A stretch of 64,000 nucleotides of DNA from Agromyces cerinus subsp. cerinus (lineage in GTDB: Bacteria > Actinomycetota > Actinomycetes > Actinomycetales > Microbacteriaceae). Below the pieces are notes generated by a model. The model was not told the origin of the DNA, made no database searches, and saw only the letters and a program-made list of their open reading frames with translations. The translations under genes were made by a program, and so were the position numbers. The stretch lies in NCBI RefSeq assembly GCF_900142065.1, contig NZ_FSRJ01000002.1, positions 558,001 to 622,000 on the forward strand. Direction: 5' to 3'. Positions 45,976 through 53,781 of this stretch are shown here, one piece after another (the first letter of the stretch is position 1; each line of letters begins with the position of its first letter).

Positions 45976-46847
45976 CCAGCGTGGTGATCGCGGCGCACAA
46001 CGAGGAGCACGTGATCGGTGCGTGCCTCGACGCACTGCTCGGCCGGCAGGGACCGGAGCCGATCGGCATCGTGGTGAGCGCCAACGGCTGCACCGACCGC
46101 ACCGCGGCGGCGGCCACCCGGCCCGGTGTGACGGTCATCGATCGAGCCGAGGCGGGCAAGACCGCCGCACTCAATGCCGCCGACGAGGTGGCGACCGGAT
46201 TCCCGAGGATCTACCTGGATGCCGACATCGTCGTGCCGCCGGGCGGCATCGCCGCGATCCTGGCGTGCTTCGACGCGTCACCCCGGTCGCTGGCGGTCGT
46301 GCCCCGGCGGCGCCTGAACACCGCGGGCAGACCGTGGCCGGTCCGAGCGTACTTCTCGATCAACGAGCGGATGTCGCCCTTCCGGAACGGGCTGTTCGGT
46401 CGCGGCATGATCGCCCTGTCCGAACAGGGTCGTGCACGGTTCGACGTCTTCCCGGCGGTGATCGCCGACGACCTGTTCGTCGATTCGCAGTTCTCGGACG
46501 CCGAGAAGGCGGAGGCGAGCGAGATCGAGGTCGTCGTCGAGGCTCCGTTCACGACCTCGGACCTCCTGCGTCGCCTGGTTCGCGTGCGCCGCGGCAACCG
46601 GCAGTTGCGCGCTTCGGCCGAGGCGGGGCGGATCGCCGCGCAGGTGCGACCGGTCGACCACTGGGGGTGGCTCCGCGATGCAGTGGTGCCCGAACCCCGT
46701 CTGGCATCGGCCGCCATCCCGTACCTGATCATCACCGTGATGGCGGCCCTGCTCGCCCGCCGCCCGGTGAAGGCCGGCCGCGAGTGGGGCCGGGATGAGA
46801 GCACCCGCGGACCTCGTCGGCCGGGAGAGGAGGTCGGCAGCACATGA
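45972..46847 (+). CDS. Glycosyltransferase family 2
   Basis: A 291-residue GT-A enzyme. SVVIAAHNEEHVIGACLDAL is the GT2 N-terminus, and the metal-binding DxD is in YLDADIVVPPGG. A C-terminal hydrophobic segment (about 255-275, IPYLIITVMAALLA) suggests membrane association. It starts inside the stop of the leader peptide and overlaps the deacetylase gene by 4 bp, so the two act together. The sugar is unknown. Confidence 0.88.
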   Translation: MTSVVIAAHNEEHVIGACLDALLGRQGPEPIGIVVSANGCTDRTAAAATRPGVTVIDRAEAGKTAALNAADEVATGFPRIYLDADIVVPPGGIAAILACFDASPRSLAVVPRRRLNTAGRPWPVRAYFSINERMSPFRNGLFGRGMIALSEQGRARFDVFPAVIADDLFVDSQFSDAEKAEASEIEVVVEAPFTTSDLLRRLVRVRRGNRQLRASAEAGRIAAQVRPVDHWGWLRDAVVPEPRLASAAIPYLIITVMAALLARRPVKAGREWGRDESTRGPRRPGEEVGST

Positions 46848-47497
46848 CCGTCAATCTCTGCTTCCACGGGGTCGGAACCTGCGTTCGAGAGCGTGAACCG
46901 GGTGAGGCCGGGTACTGGGTGACCGACGAGCTCTTCCTCCGCATCCTCGACGAGGTCGGCTCTCATCCCCAGGTCCGGTTGAGCTTCGATGACGGCAACC
47001 GATCCGATGTCGCGGTGGCGCTTCCCGCGCTCCAGGAGCGCGGGCTGCGCGCCACCTTCTTCGTCCTCGCCGGTCGCCTGGGCGATCCGGTGAGTCTGAG
47101 CGACTCGGAGCTGCGGCTGTTGAGAGACGCGGGAATGGGGGTCGGCAGCCACGGCTGGTCTCATGTCCAGTGGCGCGGGATGGGTCCCGACGACGAACGG
47201 CGAGAACTCGTGGAGGCCCGCACCGCCCTCGCGGAGGCCAGCCGCGGCCCGATCGACGAGGCCGCACTCCCGCTCGGCCGCTACGATCGTCAGCTGCTGG
47301 CGCGGCTTCGTCGGTACGGCTACCGCGCCGTGTACACGAGCGATCGCTTCCCGGCGCGCCCCACGGCCTGGCTCCAGGCCCGCTACAGCGTGACCGCGGG
47401 CGACACCGTCGAGACGGTGCGCTCCATGGTCACCCGTCCGCACCGGTTCGCTGAGACCCGCAACCGCGCCGCGTGCCTCGCGAAGCGCATCCGATGA
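46844..47497 (+). CDS. NodB-like polysaccharide deacetylase
   Basis: A 217-residue protein with the NodB metal site: RLSFDDGNRSDV provides the first Asp pair and GVGSHGWSHVQW the two His ligands. No signal peptide is seen, so it may act on cytoplasmic lipid-linked sugars. It is slightly shorter than usual, and the late catalytic region is degenerate (PLGRYDRQLLARLRRYGY). It would remove N-acetyl groups from amino sugars. It is co-translated with the GT2 gene. Confidence 0.82.
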   Translation: MTVNLCFHGVGTCVREREPGEAGYWVTDELFLRILDEVGSHPQVRLSFDDGNRSDVAVALPALQERGLRATFFVLAGRLGDPVSLSDSELRLLRDAGMGVGSHGWSHVQWRGMGPDDERRELVEARTALAEASRGPIDEAALPLGRYDRQLLARLRRYGYRAVYTSDRFPARPTAWLQARYSVTAGDTVETVRSMVTRPHRFAETRNRAACLAKRIR

Positions 47498-47512
47498 GCG
47501 GTCGGGACGGCG

Positions 47513-48214
47513 TCACTGCACCGCACCGACGCCGGCGACGCCCGTGGTGGCTGGTTCGGGGCCGTTCGCGCCCGCAGGCCCGACGCGTCGACGCGCGCGG
47601 TGCTCGACCAGGAGGACGCAGGCGGTGGTCGCGCTGACGCCGAGCACGCCGATGACGGCCAGCGCCCTGATCGAGCTGCCGTTGAGGTCGCGGACCACGC
47701 CCGACTCCGGAACCACGGACACGGTGATGTCGTTCACCGGATCGACGCCCGCATCGCGCTGCAGCGAGGCCAGTTCGAGCTCGATGCGGTCGACCAGTTC
47801 GTGCTGCTTCGCGAGCGCCGCCTCGCGGTCACGCGCAACGACCTCCACGATCAGCGACTGGCTCGAGAAGTTCGACGCCCACTGTCCCCCCGTGTCGGGG
47901 AGGCGCACCGCCCAGCCGTCGCGAACGCCCAGCCCGACGAGGGTGACGCTCGGGTCGGCGAACTTCGTGACCTTGCCCGGCCCGGAGATCGCCTTCGAGA
48001 CGACGCCCGCGGTGATGATGAGGTCTTCCGAGGTCGTCTTCAGTGAGTTCGGATTGAGCTCGCTCGTCGGGGCGAGGAACACCACCTCGGTGCGGGCGTA
48101 GGAGACGCCGTCGTCGCTCACCGCGAGATAGCCGAGCGCGACGGTGCAGATGGCTCCCGCCACGACGATCGGCCAGCGGCGGATCATCGAGCGGATGAGT
48201 TCTGGCAGTGTCAC
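47513..48214 (-). CDS. Wzz-like chain-length determinant protein A
   Basis: A 233-residue protein with two membrane helices (about 15-35 and 180-200) flanking a periplasm-type loop, as in Wzz/capsular polysaccharide co-polymerases. No tyrosine-kinase domain is attached. GTG 48214 is preferred (VTLPELIRSM...), with GGGAAG upstream; the frame is open to 48349 but across the promoter region. It is divergent from a second Wzz-like gene. It should control polymer length or export together with the polymerase at 49140. Confidence 0.8.
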   Translation of the reverse strand: MTLPELIRSMIRRWPIVVAGAICTVALGYLAVSDDGVSYARTEVVFLAPTSELNPNSLKTTSEDLIITAGVVSKAISGPGKVTKFADPSVTLVGLGVRDGWAVRLPDTGGQWASNFSSQSLIVEVVARDREAALAKQHELVDRIELELASLQRDAGVDPVNDITVSVVPESGVVRDLNGSSIRALAVIGVLGVSATTACVLLVEHRARRRVGPAGANGPEPATTGVAGVGAVQ

Positions 48215-48307
48215 GAATGCTTCCCGCGGGATCTCTTCGGTGGGTGGGTTTTGGAAGGTTGCAGAAACATGATATAGGGGGGAGGGGTCGCGCCGGCCTT
48301 GGGCGGG

Positions 48308-48313
48308 TACACT
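48308..48313 (+). promoter_or_regulatory. -10 element of the second Wzz-like gene
   Basis: TACACT ends 8 nt before the ATG at 48322 and no Shine-Dalgarno is present, which predicts a leaderless mRNA. A run of G residues (48277-48282) lies at the position of the G block seen at other island promoters, but without the C block. Confidence 0.5.
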
Positions 48314-48321
48314 CTGTCCGT

Positions 48322-49143
48322 ATGGTGATGACCGACTTCCTTCGCGCAATGGGGCGACGATGGTACGTGCTGATCGTCGGTCTCATCGCCACGGCAGGGC
48401 TGGGATATGCCGCGGTCGCCATGACTCCGCCCGAGTACACGGCGCGAGGGCTGGTGCTGCTGCTGCCCTCTCAAGACGTCGTGGGCAAGGGCGGCAACCC
48501 GTTCCTCGCGATGGGCGACCTGGGGCTGCCGGCCTCGATCCTGGCAGCGTACTTCCAGAGTTCCTCGGTCCAGGCGCAGGTCGCCGAACTGTCTCCCGAG
48601 GCGAAGTACTCGGTCGCCATCGAAGCCTCCACGCGAGGTCCTCTGATGTCGATCGACGTCACGGACGTGACGGCTGACGGTGCGCTCACCACGCTCGACT
48701 ACCTGGCCGGCGCGATCCCGTCGAATCTGGAACGACTGCAGCAGGAGGTCGGAGCGCCGTCGGCGTCGACGGTGACCTCGATGCCGTTGACCATGGACTC
48801 GGAGGCGACGGAGCACACCGACGGCACGATCCGCATGATGATCGTCGCGGTCGCCGTCGGACTCCTCGGCACGGTGACCCTGACCTTCACGATCGATCGC
48901 CTGATCCTCAGGCGGGCGCAACGGCGAAGGGACGACGCGCTGCAGTCCGCCGACGCGGCCGACGTCACCGAGGGCGATGAGGGCGCGGATGCCGCTGCGG
49001 GGGCTGAGGGCGCGGAGCCCGCCGACGGCACCGAGGTCGTCGACGGTGACGACGTCGTCGAAGATCAGCCGTCCGTCGTGGTGCGGGAGCCCGATGCCGA
49101 TCTCGTGCTGCAAGTCCCGGAGAATCTCGAGCAGTCTCGGTGA
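48322..49143 (+). CDS. Wzz-like chain-length determinant protein B
   Basis: A 273-residue protein with two membrane helices (about 13-33 and 172-192) around an extracytoplasmic domain. The long cytoplasmic tail (about 200-273) is very acidic with many Ala, Asp and Glu residues. It resembles Wzz-type co-polymerases and, like its divergent neighbour, has no kinase domain. Alternative ATG at 48328 is two codons later. The polymerase gene follows with a GTGA overlap. Confidence 0.82.
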   Translation: MVMTDFLRAMGRRWYVLIVGLIATAGLGYAAVAMTPPEYTARGLVLLLPSQDVVGKGGNPFLAMGDLGLPASILAAYFQSSSVQAQVAELSPEAKYSVAIEASTRGPLMSIDVTDVTADGALTTLDYLAGAIPSNLERLQQEVGAPSASTVTSMPLTMDSEATEHTDGTIRMMIVAVAVGLLGTVTLTFTIDRLILRRAQRRRDDALQSADAADVTEGDEGADAAAGAEGAEPADGTEVVDGDDVVEDQPSVVVREPDADLVLQVPENLEQSR

Positions 49144-50459
49144 CATCCCGAGTCGGCATCGAGCGCACGACGCGTACGAGCGGAGATGCCGTCACGTGGC
49201 TCAGCGTCTACGTGCTGCTGCTCTTCTTCATCCCGTCGAAGCTCGTCATCGGAGCCCTCGGCAGCGCCGGCGCCCCTTCGATGATCTTCGGCCTCGTGAG
49301 CCTCGTGCTGTGGTTCCTGTTCCGGCTCTGGTCCCTCCTCCGCTTCGACCACCCCCGACGACGCGCTCCAGCGCACCGCGAGCCGATCCGCACCGCCCTC
49401 TGGGTCTTCCTCTTCTGCATCGGGGTCACGTACGCGCTGGCCATGTCGCGCCCGATCAGTCCCGATGAGATCAGTCCCGCCGACGTCGCGCTGCTCGCCG
49501 CCGCGTCATGGACCGGAACCCTGCTGTTCGCCCATGACGGAATTCCCAGCCGTGATCGACTCGAGACGTTCCTCTGGCGCCTGGCCGTCTGCGGTGCGCT
49601 CCTCGCAGGTCTCGGCATCGTCCAGGTGCTCACCGGGCAGGCATGGGTCGACCGGATCTCCATCCCCGGCCTGACCGTGACGGAGGTGCCCACGCTGTTC
49701 ACCCGCGGCTCCTTCCCCCGCCCGTCGGGCACGGCGGTGCATCCGATCGAATACGGGGTGCTCGTGTCGATGCTCCTCCCGCTCGCGCTGTACGTGGCGT
49801 TCAACCAGGTCGAGCGCGGCCGCATCCGCTGGTTTCCCGCCCTGGCGCTCGCGGCCGTCATCCCGCTGACGTCGTCGCGGTCGGCCTACATCGGGGCCGT
49901 CATCGGCTTGGCGATCGTCATGCTCGGGTGGCCCAAGATGCGCCGACGGGTGATCGCCCTGCTCGCCGTGGCAGGTGTCGCGGCGATGTCGGTCGTGACA
50001 CCCAACCTGCTCAACTCCATCGTCAACCTGTTCGTGGGGGCTCCCGAGGATCCGAGCGTGGGATCGCGCACCGGGAGCTTCGACGTGGCGTTCCAGTTCA
50101 TCGCCGAACTCCCGCTGTTCGGCCGCGGGTTGGGTACGTTCCTGCCCAAGTACCGGATCTTCGACAACCAGTACTTGGTCCTCCTCGTCACGATCGGCAT
50201 CATCGGCACCGTGGTGTTCGTCGCGCTCGGCGTCGTGGCGGCGATCACGATGTTGCGCCTCCGACGCGCCAGTTCGGATGATCGGACACGGGATCTGGCG
50301 CTGACCCTCGTCGCTTCGGTCTCCGTCGGGTTCGTCAGCCTCTCCTTCTTCGACGCTTTCGCGTTCCCGATGACGATGGGCGCGCTGTTCCTGCTGCTCG
50401 GCGTGTGCGGGGCGCTGCACCGCCTCGAACGCGATGGCGGCACCCTTGGGATCGGTTGA
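49140..50459 (+). CDS. O-antigen ligase/Wzy-like polymerase
   Basis: A 439-residue polytopic membrane protein with about ten to twelve helices. A large extracytoplasmic region (about 175-200, SFPRPSGTAVHPIEYGVLVS) and the downstream segment IPLTSSRSAYIGAVIGL match the Wzy_C/O-antigen ligase family; Arg residues in these loops are the usual catalytic candidates. It starts with GTG overlapping the previous stop. It should polymerise flipped repeat units under control of the Wzz-like proteins. Confidence 0.87.
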   Translation: MTSRVGIERTTRTSGDAVTWLSVYVLLLFFIPSKLVIGALGSAGAPSMIFGLVSLVLWFLFRLWSLLRFDHPRRRAPAHREPIRTALWVFLFCIGVTYALAMSRPISPDEISPADVALLAAASWTGTLLFAHDGIPSRDRLETFLWRLAVCGALLAGLGIVQVLTGQAWVDRISIPGLTVTEVPTLFTRGSFPRPSGTAVHPIEYGVLVSMLLPLALYVAFNQVERGRIRWFPALALAAVIPLTSSRSAYIGAVIGLAIVMLGWPKMRRRVIALLAVAGVAAMSVVTPNLLNSIVNLFVGAPEDPSVGSRTGSFDVAFQFIAELPLFGRGLGTFLPKYRIFDNQYLVLLVTIGIIGTVVFVALGVVAAITMLRLRRASSDDRTRDLALTLVASVSVGFVSLSFFDAFAFPMTMGALFLLLGVCGALHRLERDGGTLGIG

Positions 50460-50471
50460 ACGTGGGAGCGT

Positions 50472-50516
50472 CCCCCGGACTGGGCGTCGCGAGGGCGTTG
50501 CCGGCTCGGTTAGCCT
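50472..50516 (+). promoter_or_regulatory. C-tract/G-tract promoter element, site 4 (GT2 gene)
   Basis: CCCCC-GGACT-GGG (50472-50484) is followed by TAGCCT (50511-50516), the G block starting 29 nt before the -10. The transcript would start near 50523 and carry a leader of about 45 nt. Confidence 0.6.
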
Positions 50517-50567
50517 CGACCGAGCATCGCTGAGATTCGGTCGGATCCACGCGGTTCGGGGGTCACG

Positions 50568-51632
50568 ATGAAGTTGAGCCGGTTCGTTCAGCTCCCCGCC
50601 GGTGCGACACCGCACGTCGAGGTGGTCGTGCCGTGCTACAACTACGGCCACTACCTGCCCCAGTGCGTCGAGAGCATCCTGCGTCAGGCGGGCGTGCGCA
50701 CGACGGTGACGATCGTGGATGACGCGTCGACCGACGACTCGGTCCTCGTGGCGGAACGGCTCGCCGGTGCGCACCCGGGGGTCCGACTCATCCGGAACGA
50801 GACGAACCTCGGCCACATCCGTACCTACAACGTCGGCCTGCGGGAGGCGGACTCCGACTACGTCGTGCTGCTCTCGGCCGACGACATGCTCGCTCCCGGG
50901 GCGCTCTGGCGGGCCGCAGCGCTCATGGAGGCGCACCCGACGGTCGGCTTCACGTTCGGCCATGCCCAGAAGTTCGCCACCGAGCCGTCGCCTCGCGCGC
51001 CGATGCCCGCCGTGACCTGGGCGACCTGGCTCGGCGAGGAGTGGATCGAGCTGCAGATGCGACGAGGGTGGAACAACATCTCCTCGCCCGAGGTGGTCGT
51101 CCGCACGACGGTGCAGCATGCGGTGGGGTACTACAACCCCGATCTCCCGCACTCGGGTGACGTCGAGATGTGGCTGCGCATCGCGGCCGTCGCCGACGTC
51201 GGCCATGTCAACGGCGTCGACCAGGCGTACTACCGTCGCCACGCATCGAACCTCTCGACGGGCTACAGCGGCTATCGGGACATCGAGGAACGCTGGCGGG
51301 CCTACGAGGGGTTCCTCTCGGACTGGTCGCGGACGGACGACGCTGTCCGTCTGGGCGCAGTGATGCGTCGGCGCCTCTCGGACGAGGTGCTGTTCGACCT
51401 GCTCCGAGATCTCGACCGCGTCGAGCTGCCCGCCGAGCGAGTGGACTGGATACTGGAGCTCGCGCATCGCATCGACCCCGACGTCGTCGGTCGCGGGCCA
51501 TGGGCCGACGCGCAGGTGCGGCGCGCAGGCGGTCGGCCGCGCGGCATCTCACCGGCCGTGCGCTCCGCCGGCCGCGAGCTCGCCGCGTGGACGCGCTGGC
51601 ACCGGTGGCGCAGGTTCCGCTACCTCGGATGA
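50568..51632 (+). CDS. Glycosyltransferase family 2
   Basis: A 354-residue GT-A enzyme. VEVVVPCYNYGHYLPQCVES and VTIVDDASTDDS are the GT2 nucleotide-binding signature, and the metal-binding motif is LLSADDMLAPGA. The catalytic-base region DLPHSGDVEMWLRIA (GDxEMWLR) is well conserved. The C-terminal third (about 250-354) is helical with basic residues. Monocistronic, with its own promoter. Confidence 0.9.
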   Translation: MKLSRFVQLPAGATPHVEVVVPCYNYGHYLPQCVESILRQAGVRTTVTIVDDASTDDSVLVAERLAGAHPGVRLIRNETNLGHIRTYNVGLREADSDYVVLLSADDMLAPGALWRAAALMEAHPTVGFTFGHAQKFATEPSPRAPMPAVTWATWLGEEWIELQMRRGWNNISSPEVVVRTTVQHAVGYYNPDLPHSGDVEMWLRIAAVADVGHVNGVDQAYYRRHASNLSTGYSGYRDIEERWRAYEGFLSDWSRTDDAVRLGAVMRRRLSDEVLFDLLRDLDRVELPAERVDWILELAHRIDPDVVGRGPWADAQVRRAGGRPRGISPAVRSAGRELAAWTRWHRWRRFRYLG

Positions 51633-51677
51633 GCCTCGCATCGGCCCGATGAGCCTCGCGGCACGCCATCGAGGATC

Positions 51678-52745
51678 TCAGGCAGGCACCTGGCGGATGC
51701 GGAGCGCTCGGCGCACCCCGCGCTGCGCCGTGTCGAGGAGGGCGAGCGGCACCTCCCGCAGCGCCGGTGACCCGACATGGGCGAACAGTCGCCCGACCCC
51801 GGTGGCAGGTTCCACCCAGTCGGCGGGTTCATCCAGATCGGCGACATGCGGTCGCGCGGCCGAGACGAACGGGGTGAGGTCGAGGTGCAGCTGTTCCCAC
51901 TCGGACCCGAGGCGTCGGCGGAGACCCCCCGTGCCCCGCTCAGGGCGCGACCAGGGCTTGCGGCCCATGGCATGCACGAGCGCCGGCAGCCTGCGCCGGG
52001 CGGCCCAGCGTTCCTTCACGGTGAACCCGGACGGCCCGAAGCACTGTGCGATGTCGACCCCGCGGCGGAGCTGTACGAGCGGCACGCCCGAGTATCCGCT
52101 CGAGCCGAGCAGCCCGCCGAGCACCTCCTGGTCGCCGAGGTAGGCGATCGGGCGACGGGGGATCGGGGCATCCTGCGCCGCCGCATACTCCGGGGTCGCG
52201 AGCACCGCAGCCCAGGCTTCGAGCAGGGGCCGATGCACCGCCGAGACGCGGAGCACACCGGAGTTGATCGACCTTGGCAGCACGCGGCCGACCTCGAGAC
52301 CGAGCGTCGTCGTTCGCACCGGGGAGCACTGGTGGTAGCCCCAGTAGTACTCCTCTGCGGCGATGAGCACCTCTCCCGGGTGCGGGTCGAGCAGGGGGCG
52401 GATGTCGCGAGTGGCGATGATGTCGGTGTCGAACCACAGCACGGGATCGGCTCCCTCGTCGAGCAGGTGCATCAGCACGGTCGGCTTGACGTCCCACCCG
52501 GTCGCACGAAGTGAGTCCGGCGCGTCCATCACGGTGATGCCGTGAGCCGTCGCCCACGTCCGGAAACGGTCGGAGGCGCCGGGCACCATCGCGCGGATGT
52601 CGAGGCCCGGACTCGTGGCCCTGAGGCTGAGGGCGGCGAGTTTGAGGCCGGTCAACGCCTCGGGCCGATCGTCGTACAGCACGACCACCAGCGGCCGCGT
52701 GGAGCTCCTCGACGACGACGTCGCTGGAGCACGGGACCGGTCCAC
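51678..52745 (-). CDS. GT-A glycosyltransferase, GT8-like
   Basis: A 355-residue protein. PLVVVLYDDRPEALTGLKLA starts the nucleotide-binding fold, and PVLWFDTDIIATRDI carries the DxD metal motif of GT8-like and related sugar-nucleotide transferases. PIAYLGDQEVLGGLL resembles the later catalytic region. No membrane helix is evident. The start is set at GTG 52745 because TACTTT ends 6 nt upstream; GTG 52763 is an in-frame alternative. It is divergent from the GT2 gene at 52841. Confidence 0.8.
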   Translation of the reverse strand: MDRSRAPATSSSRSSTRPLVVVLYDDRPEALTGLKLAALSLRATSPGLDIRAMVPGASDRFRTWATAHGITVMDAPDSLRATGWDVKPTVLMHLLDEGADPVLWFDTDIIATRDIRPLLDPHPGEVLIAAEEYYWGYHQCSPVRTTTLGLEVGRVLPRSINSGVLRVSAVHRPLLEAWAAVLATPEYAAAQDAPIPRRPIAYLGDQEVLGGLLGSSGYSGVPLVQLRRGVDIAQCFGPSGFTVKERWAARRRLPALVHAMGRKPWSRPERGTGGLRRRLGSEWEQLHLDLTPFVSAARPHVADLDEPADWVEPATGVGRLFAHVGSPALREVPLALLDTAQRGVRRALRIRQVPA

Positions 52746-52783
52746 AACCTCAAAGTAGGGCACAACGGTGCCGGTCGCACCCC

Positions 52784-52833
52784 TCTCGCCCCACGTTCTG
52801 GGGCGAGAGCGCCGAGGGCCCGCGGCCTAGGAT
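52784..52833 (+). promoter_or_regulatory. C-tract/G-tract promoter element, site 5 (GT2 gene)
   Basis: TCTCGCCCCA-CGTTC-TGGGGCGAGA (52784-52808) is a perfect 25-bp inverted repeat with the common CCCC/GGGG core, followed by TAGGAT (52828-52833). The first G of the core is 28 nt before the -10. The -10 ends 7 nt before the GTG at 52841, so the transcript is leaderless. Confidence 0.65.
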
Positions 52834-52840
52834 GAACGGC

Positions 52841-53740
52841 GTGACAGTCGATGTCGCCGCGGTCGTCGTAACGTACAACAGCGAGCAGCACATCTCGGAC
52901 CTGCTCGACACTCTCCCTGCCGCTTTCGCGACGACCTCGTACTCCGTCGTGGTCGTCGACAACGGCTCGACCGACGGCACGATCGACCTGCTCGACCGCC
53001 GCACGGACTGCACGGTCGTGCGCTCGACGAACGTCGGCTACGCGGCGGGAATCAACCTCGCCGTCCGCTCGTCTCCCGCCGCCGCGGCGATCCTCATCCT
53101 GAACCCCGACGCGAAGCTCGACCCCGATGCCGTGCCCCGCATGCTCGCGGTGCTGCACAAGCCGGGGGTGGGCATCGTCGCGCCGCGCATCCGGGAGCAG
53201 GACGGCAGCCTCTCCCGCACCCTCCGGAGGGCGCCGACCCTCGGTCGCGTCGGCGGATTGAGCTTCACCGGCCTCGCGTCGTTCGCCGAGCGCGTCGAGG
53301 ATGCGCGAGAGTACGAGCGCGAGCATGAGGTCGATTGGGCGGTCGGCGCCATCCTGCTCGTCGGCCGGCCCTGCTACGAGGCCCTCGGCGGGCTCGACGA
53401 GTCGTACTTCCTCTACTCGGAGGAGACGGATTTCTGCCTGCGGGCGCGCGATGCCGGTGGGGCGACGGTCTACACACCCGTCGCCGGCGCCATGCACATC
53501 GGCGGCGGGTCCGGCGAGAGTGTCACGACCCACACGATGAAGGCCGTCAACAGGGTGCGCGTCTACCATCGGCACGCCGGGCCGCTGCGGGCATGGCTGT
53601 ACTTCTCGATGACCGTGCTCATCGAGATGCGTCGCGCGATCCGCTGGCACGGCGCTTCCTGGCCGACCGTGCGCGCACTGCTGCACCCGGCGGAGCGTCC
53701 GGTCGCACTCGGCGCGAACGACACGCTGCTGCCGGGATGA
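52841..53740 (+). CDS. Glycosyltransferase family 2, rhamnosyltransferase-like
   Basis: A 299-residue GT-A enzyme. VAAVVVTYNSEQHISDLLDT and VVVVDNGSTDGTIDLL are the GT2 signature, ILILNPDAKLDPDAVPRML carries the metal motif and YFLYSEETDFCLRARDAG is the catalytic-base region typical of WbbL/rhamnosyltransferase-like enzymes. GTG 52841 is chosen because the -10 TAGGAT overlaps the upstream in-frame ATG at 52832, which cannot then be in the mRNA. A coupling mini-gene links it to the next glycosyltransferase. Confidence 0.88.
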   Translation: MTVDVAAVVVTYNSEQHISDLLDTLPAAFATTSYSVVVVDNGSTDGTIDLLDRRTDCTVVRSTNVGYAAGINLAVRSSPAAAAILILNPDAKLDPDAVPRMLAVLHKPGVGIVAPRIREQDGSLSRTLRRAPTLGRVGGLSFTGLASFAERVEDAREYEREHEVDWAVGAILLVGRPCYEALGGLDESYFLYSEETDFCLRARDAGGATVYTPVAGAMHIGGGSGESVTTHTMKAVNRVRVYHRHAGPLRAWLYFSMTVLIEMRRAIRWHGASWPTVRALLHPAERPVALGANDTLLPG

Positions 53741-53781
53741 ACGGCGAAGGCGCGTCGGGGCGCGAGCGGCGGCTGCCATGA
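53737..53781 (+). CDS. 14-residue coupling peptide between two glycosyltransferases
   Basis: The frame encodes MNGEGASGRERRLP. Its ATG overlaps the stop of the GT2 gene (ATGA at 53737-53740) and its TGA overlaps the ATG of the next glycosyltransferase (ATGA at 53778-53781). It bridges a 37-bp gap exactly, so ribosomes could pass from one gene to the next. No function of the peptide itself is implied. Confidence 0.4.
   Translation: MNGEGASGRERRLP

Noticed and set aside
52752-52757. Minus-strand partner promoter of the element at 52784-52808
   Set aside because: TACTTT before the GT8-like gene is 35 nt from the G block read on the minus strand, not 28-29, so I do not count it among the spaced promoters.
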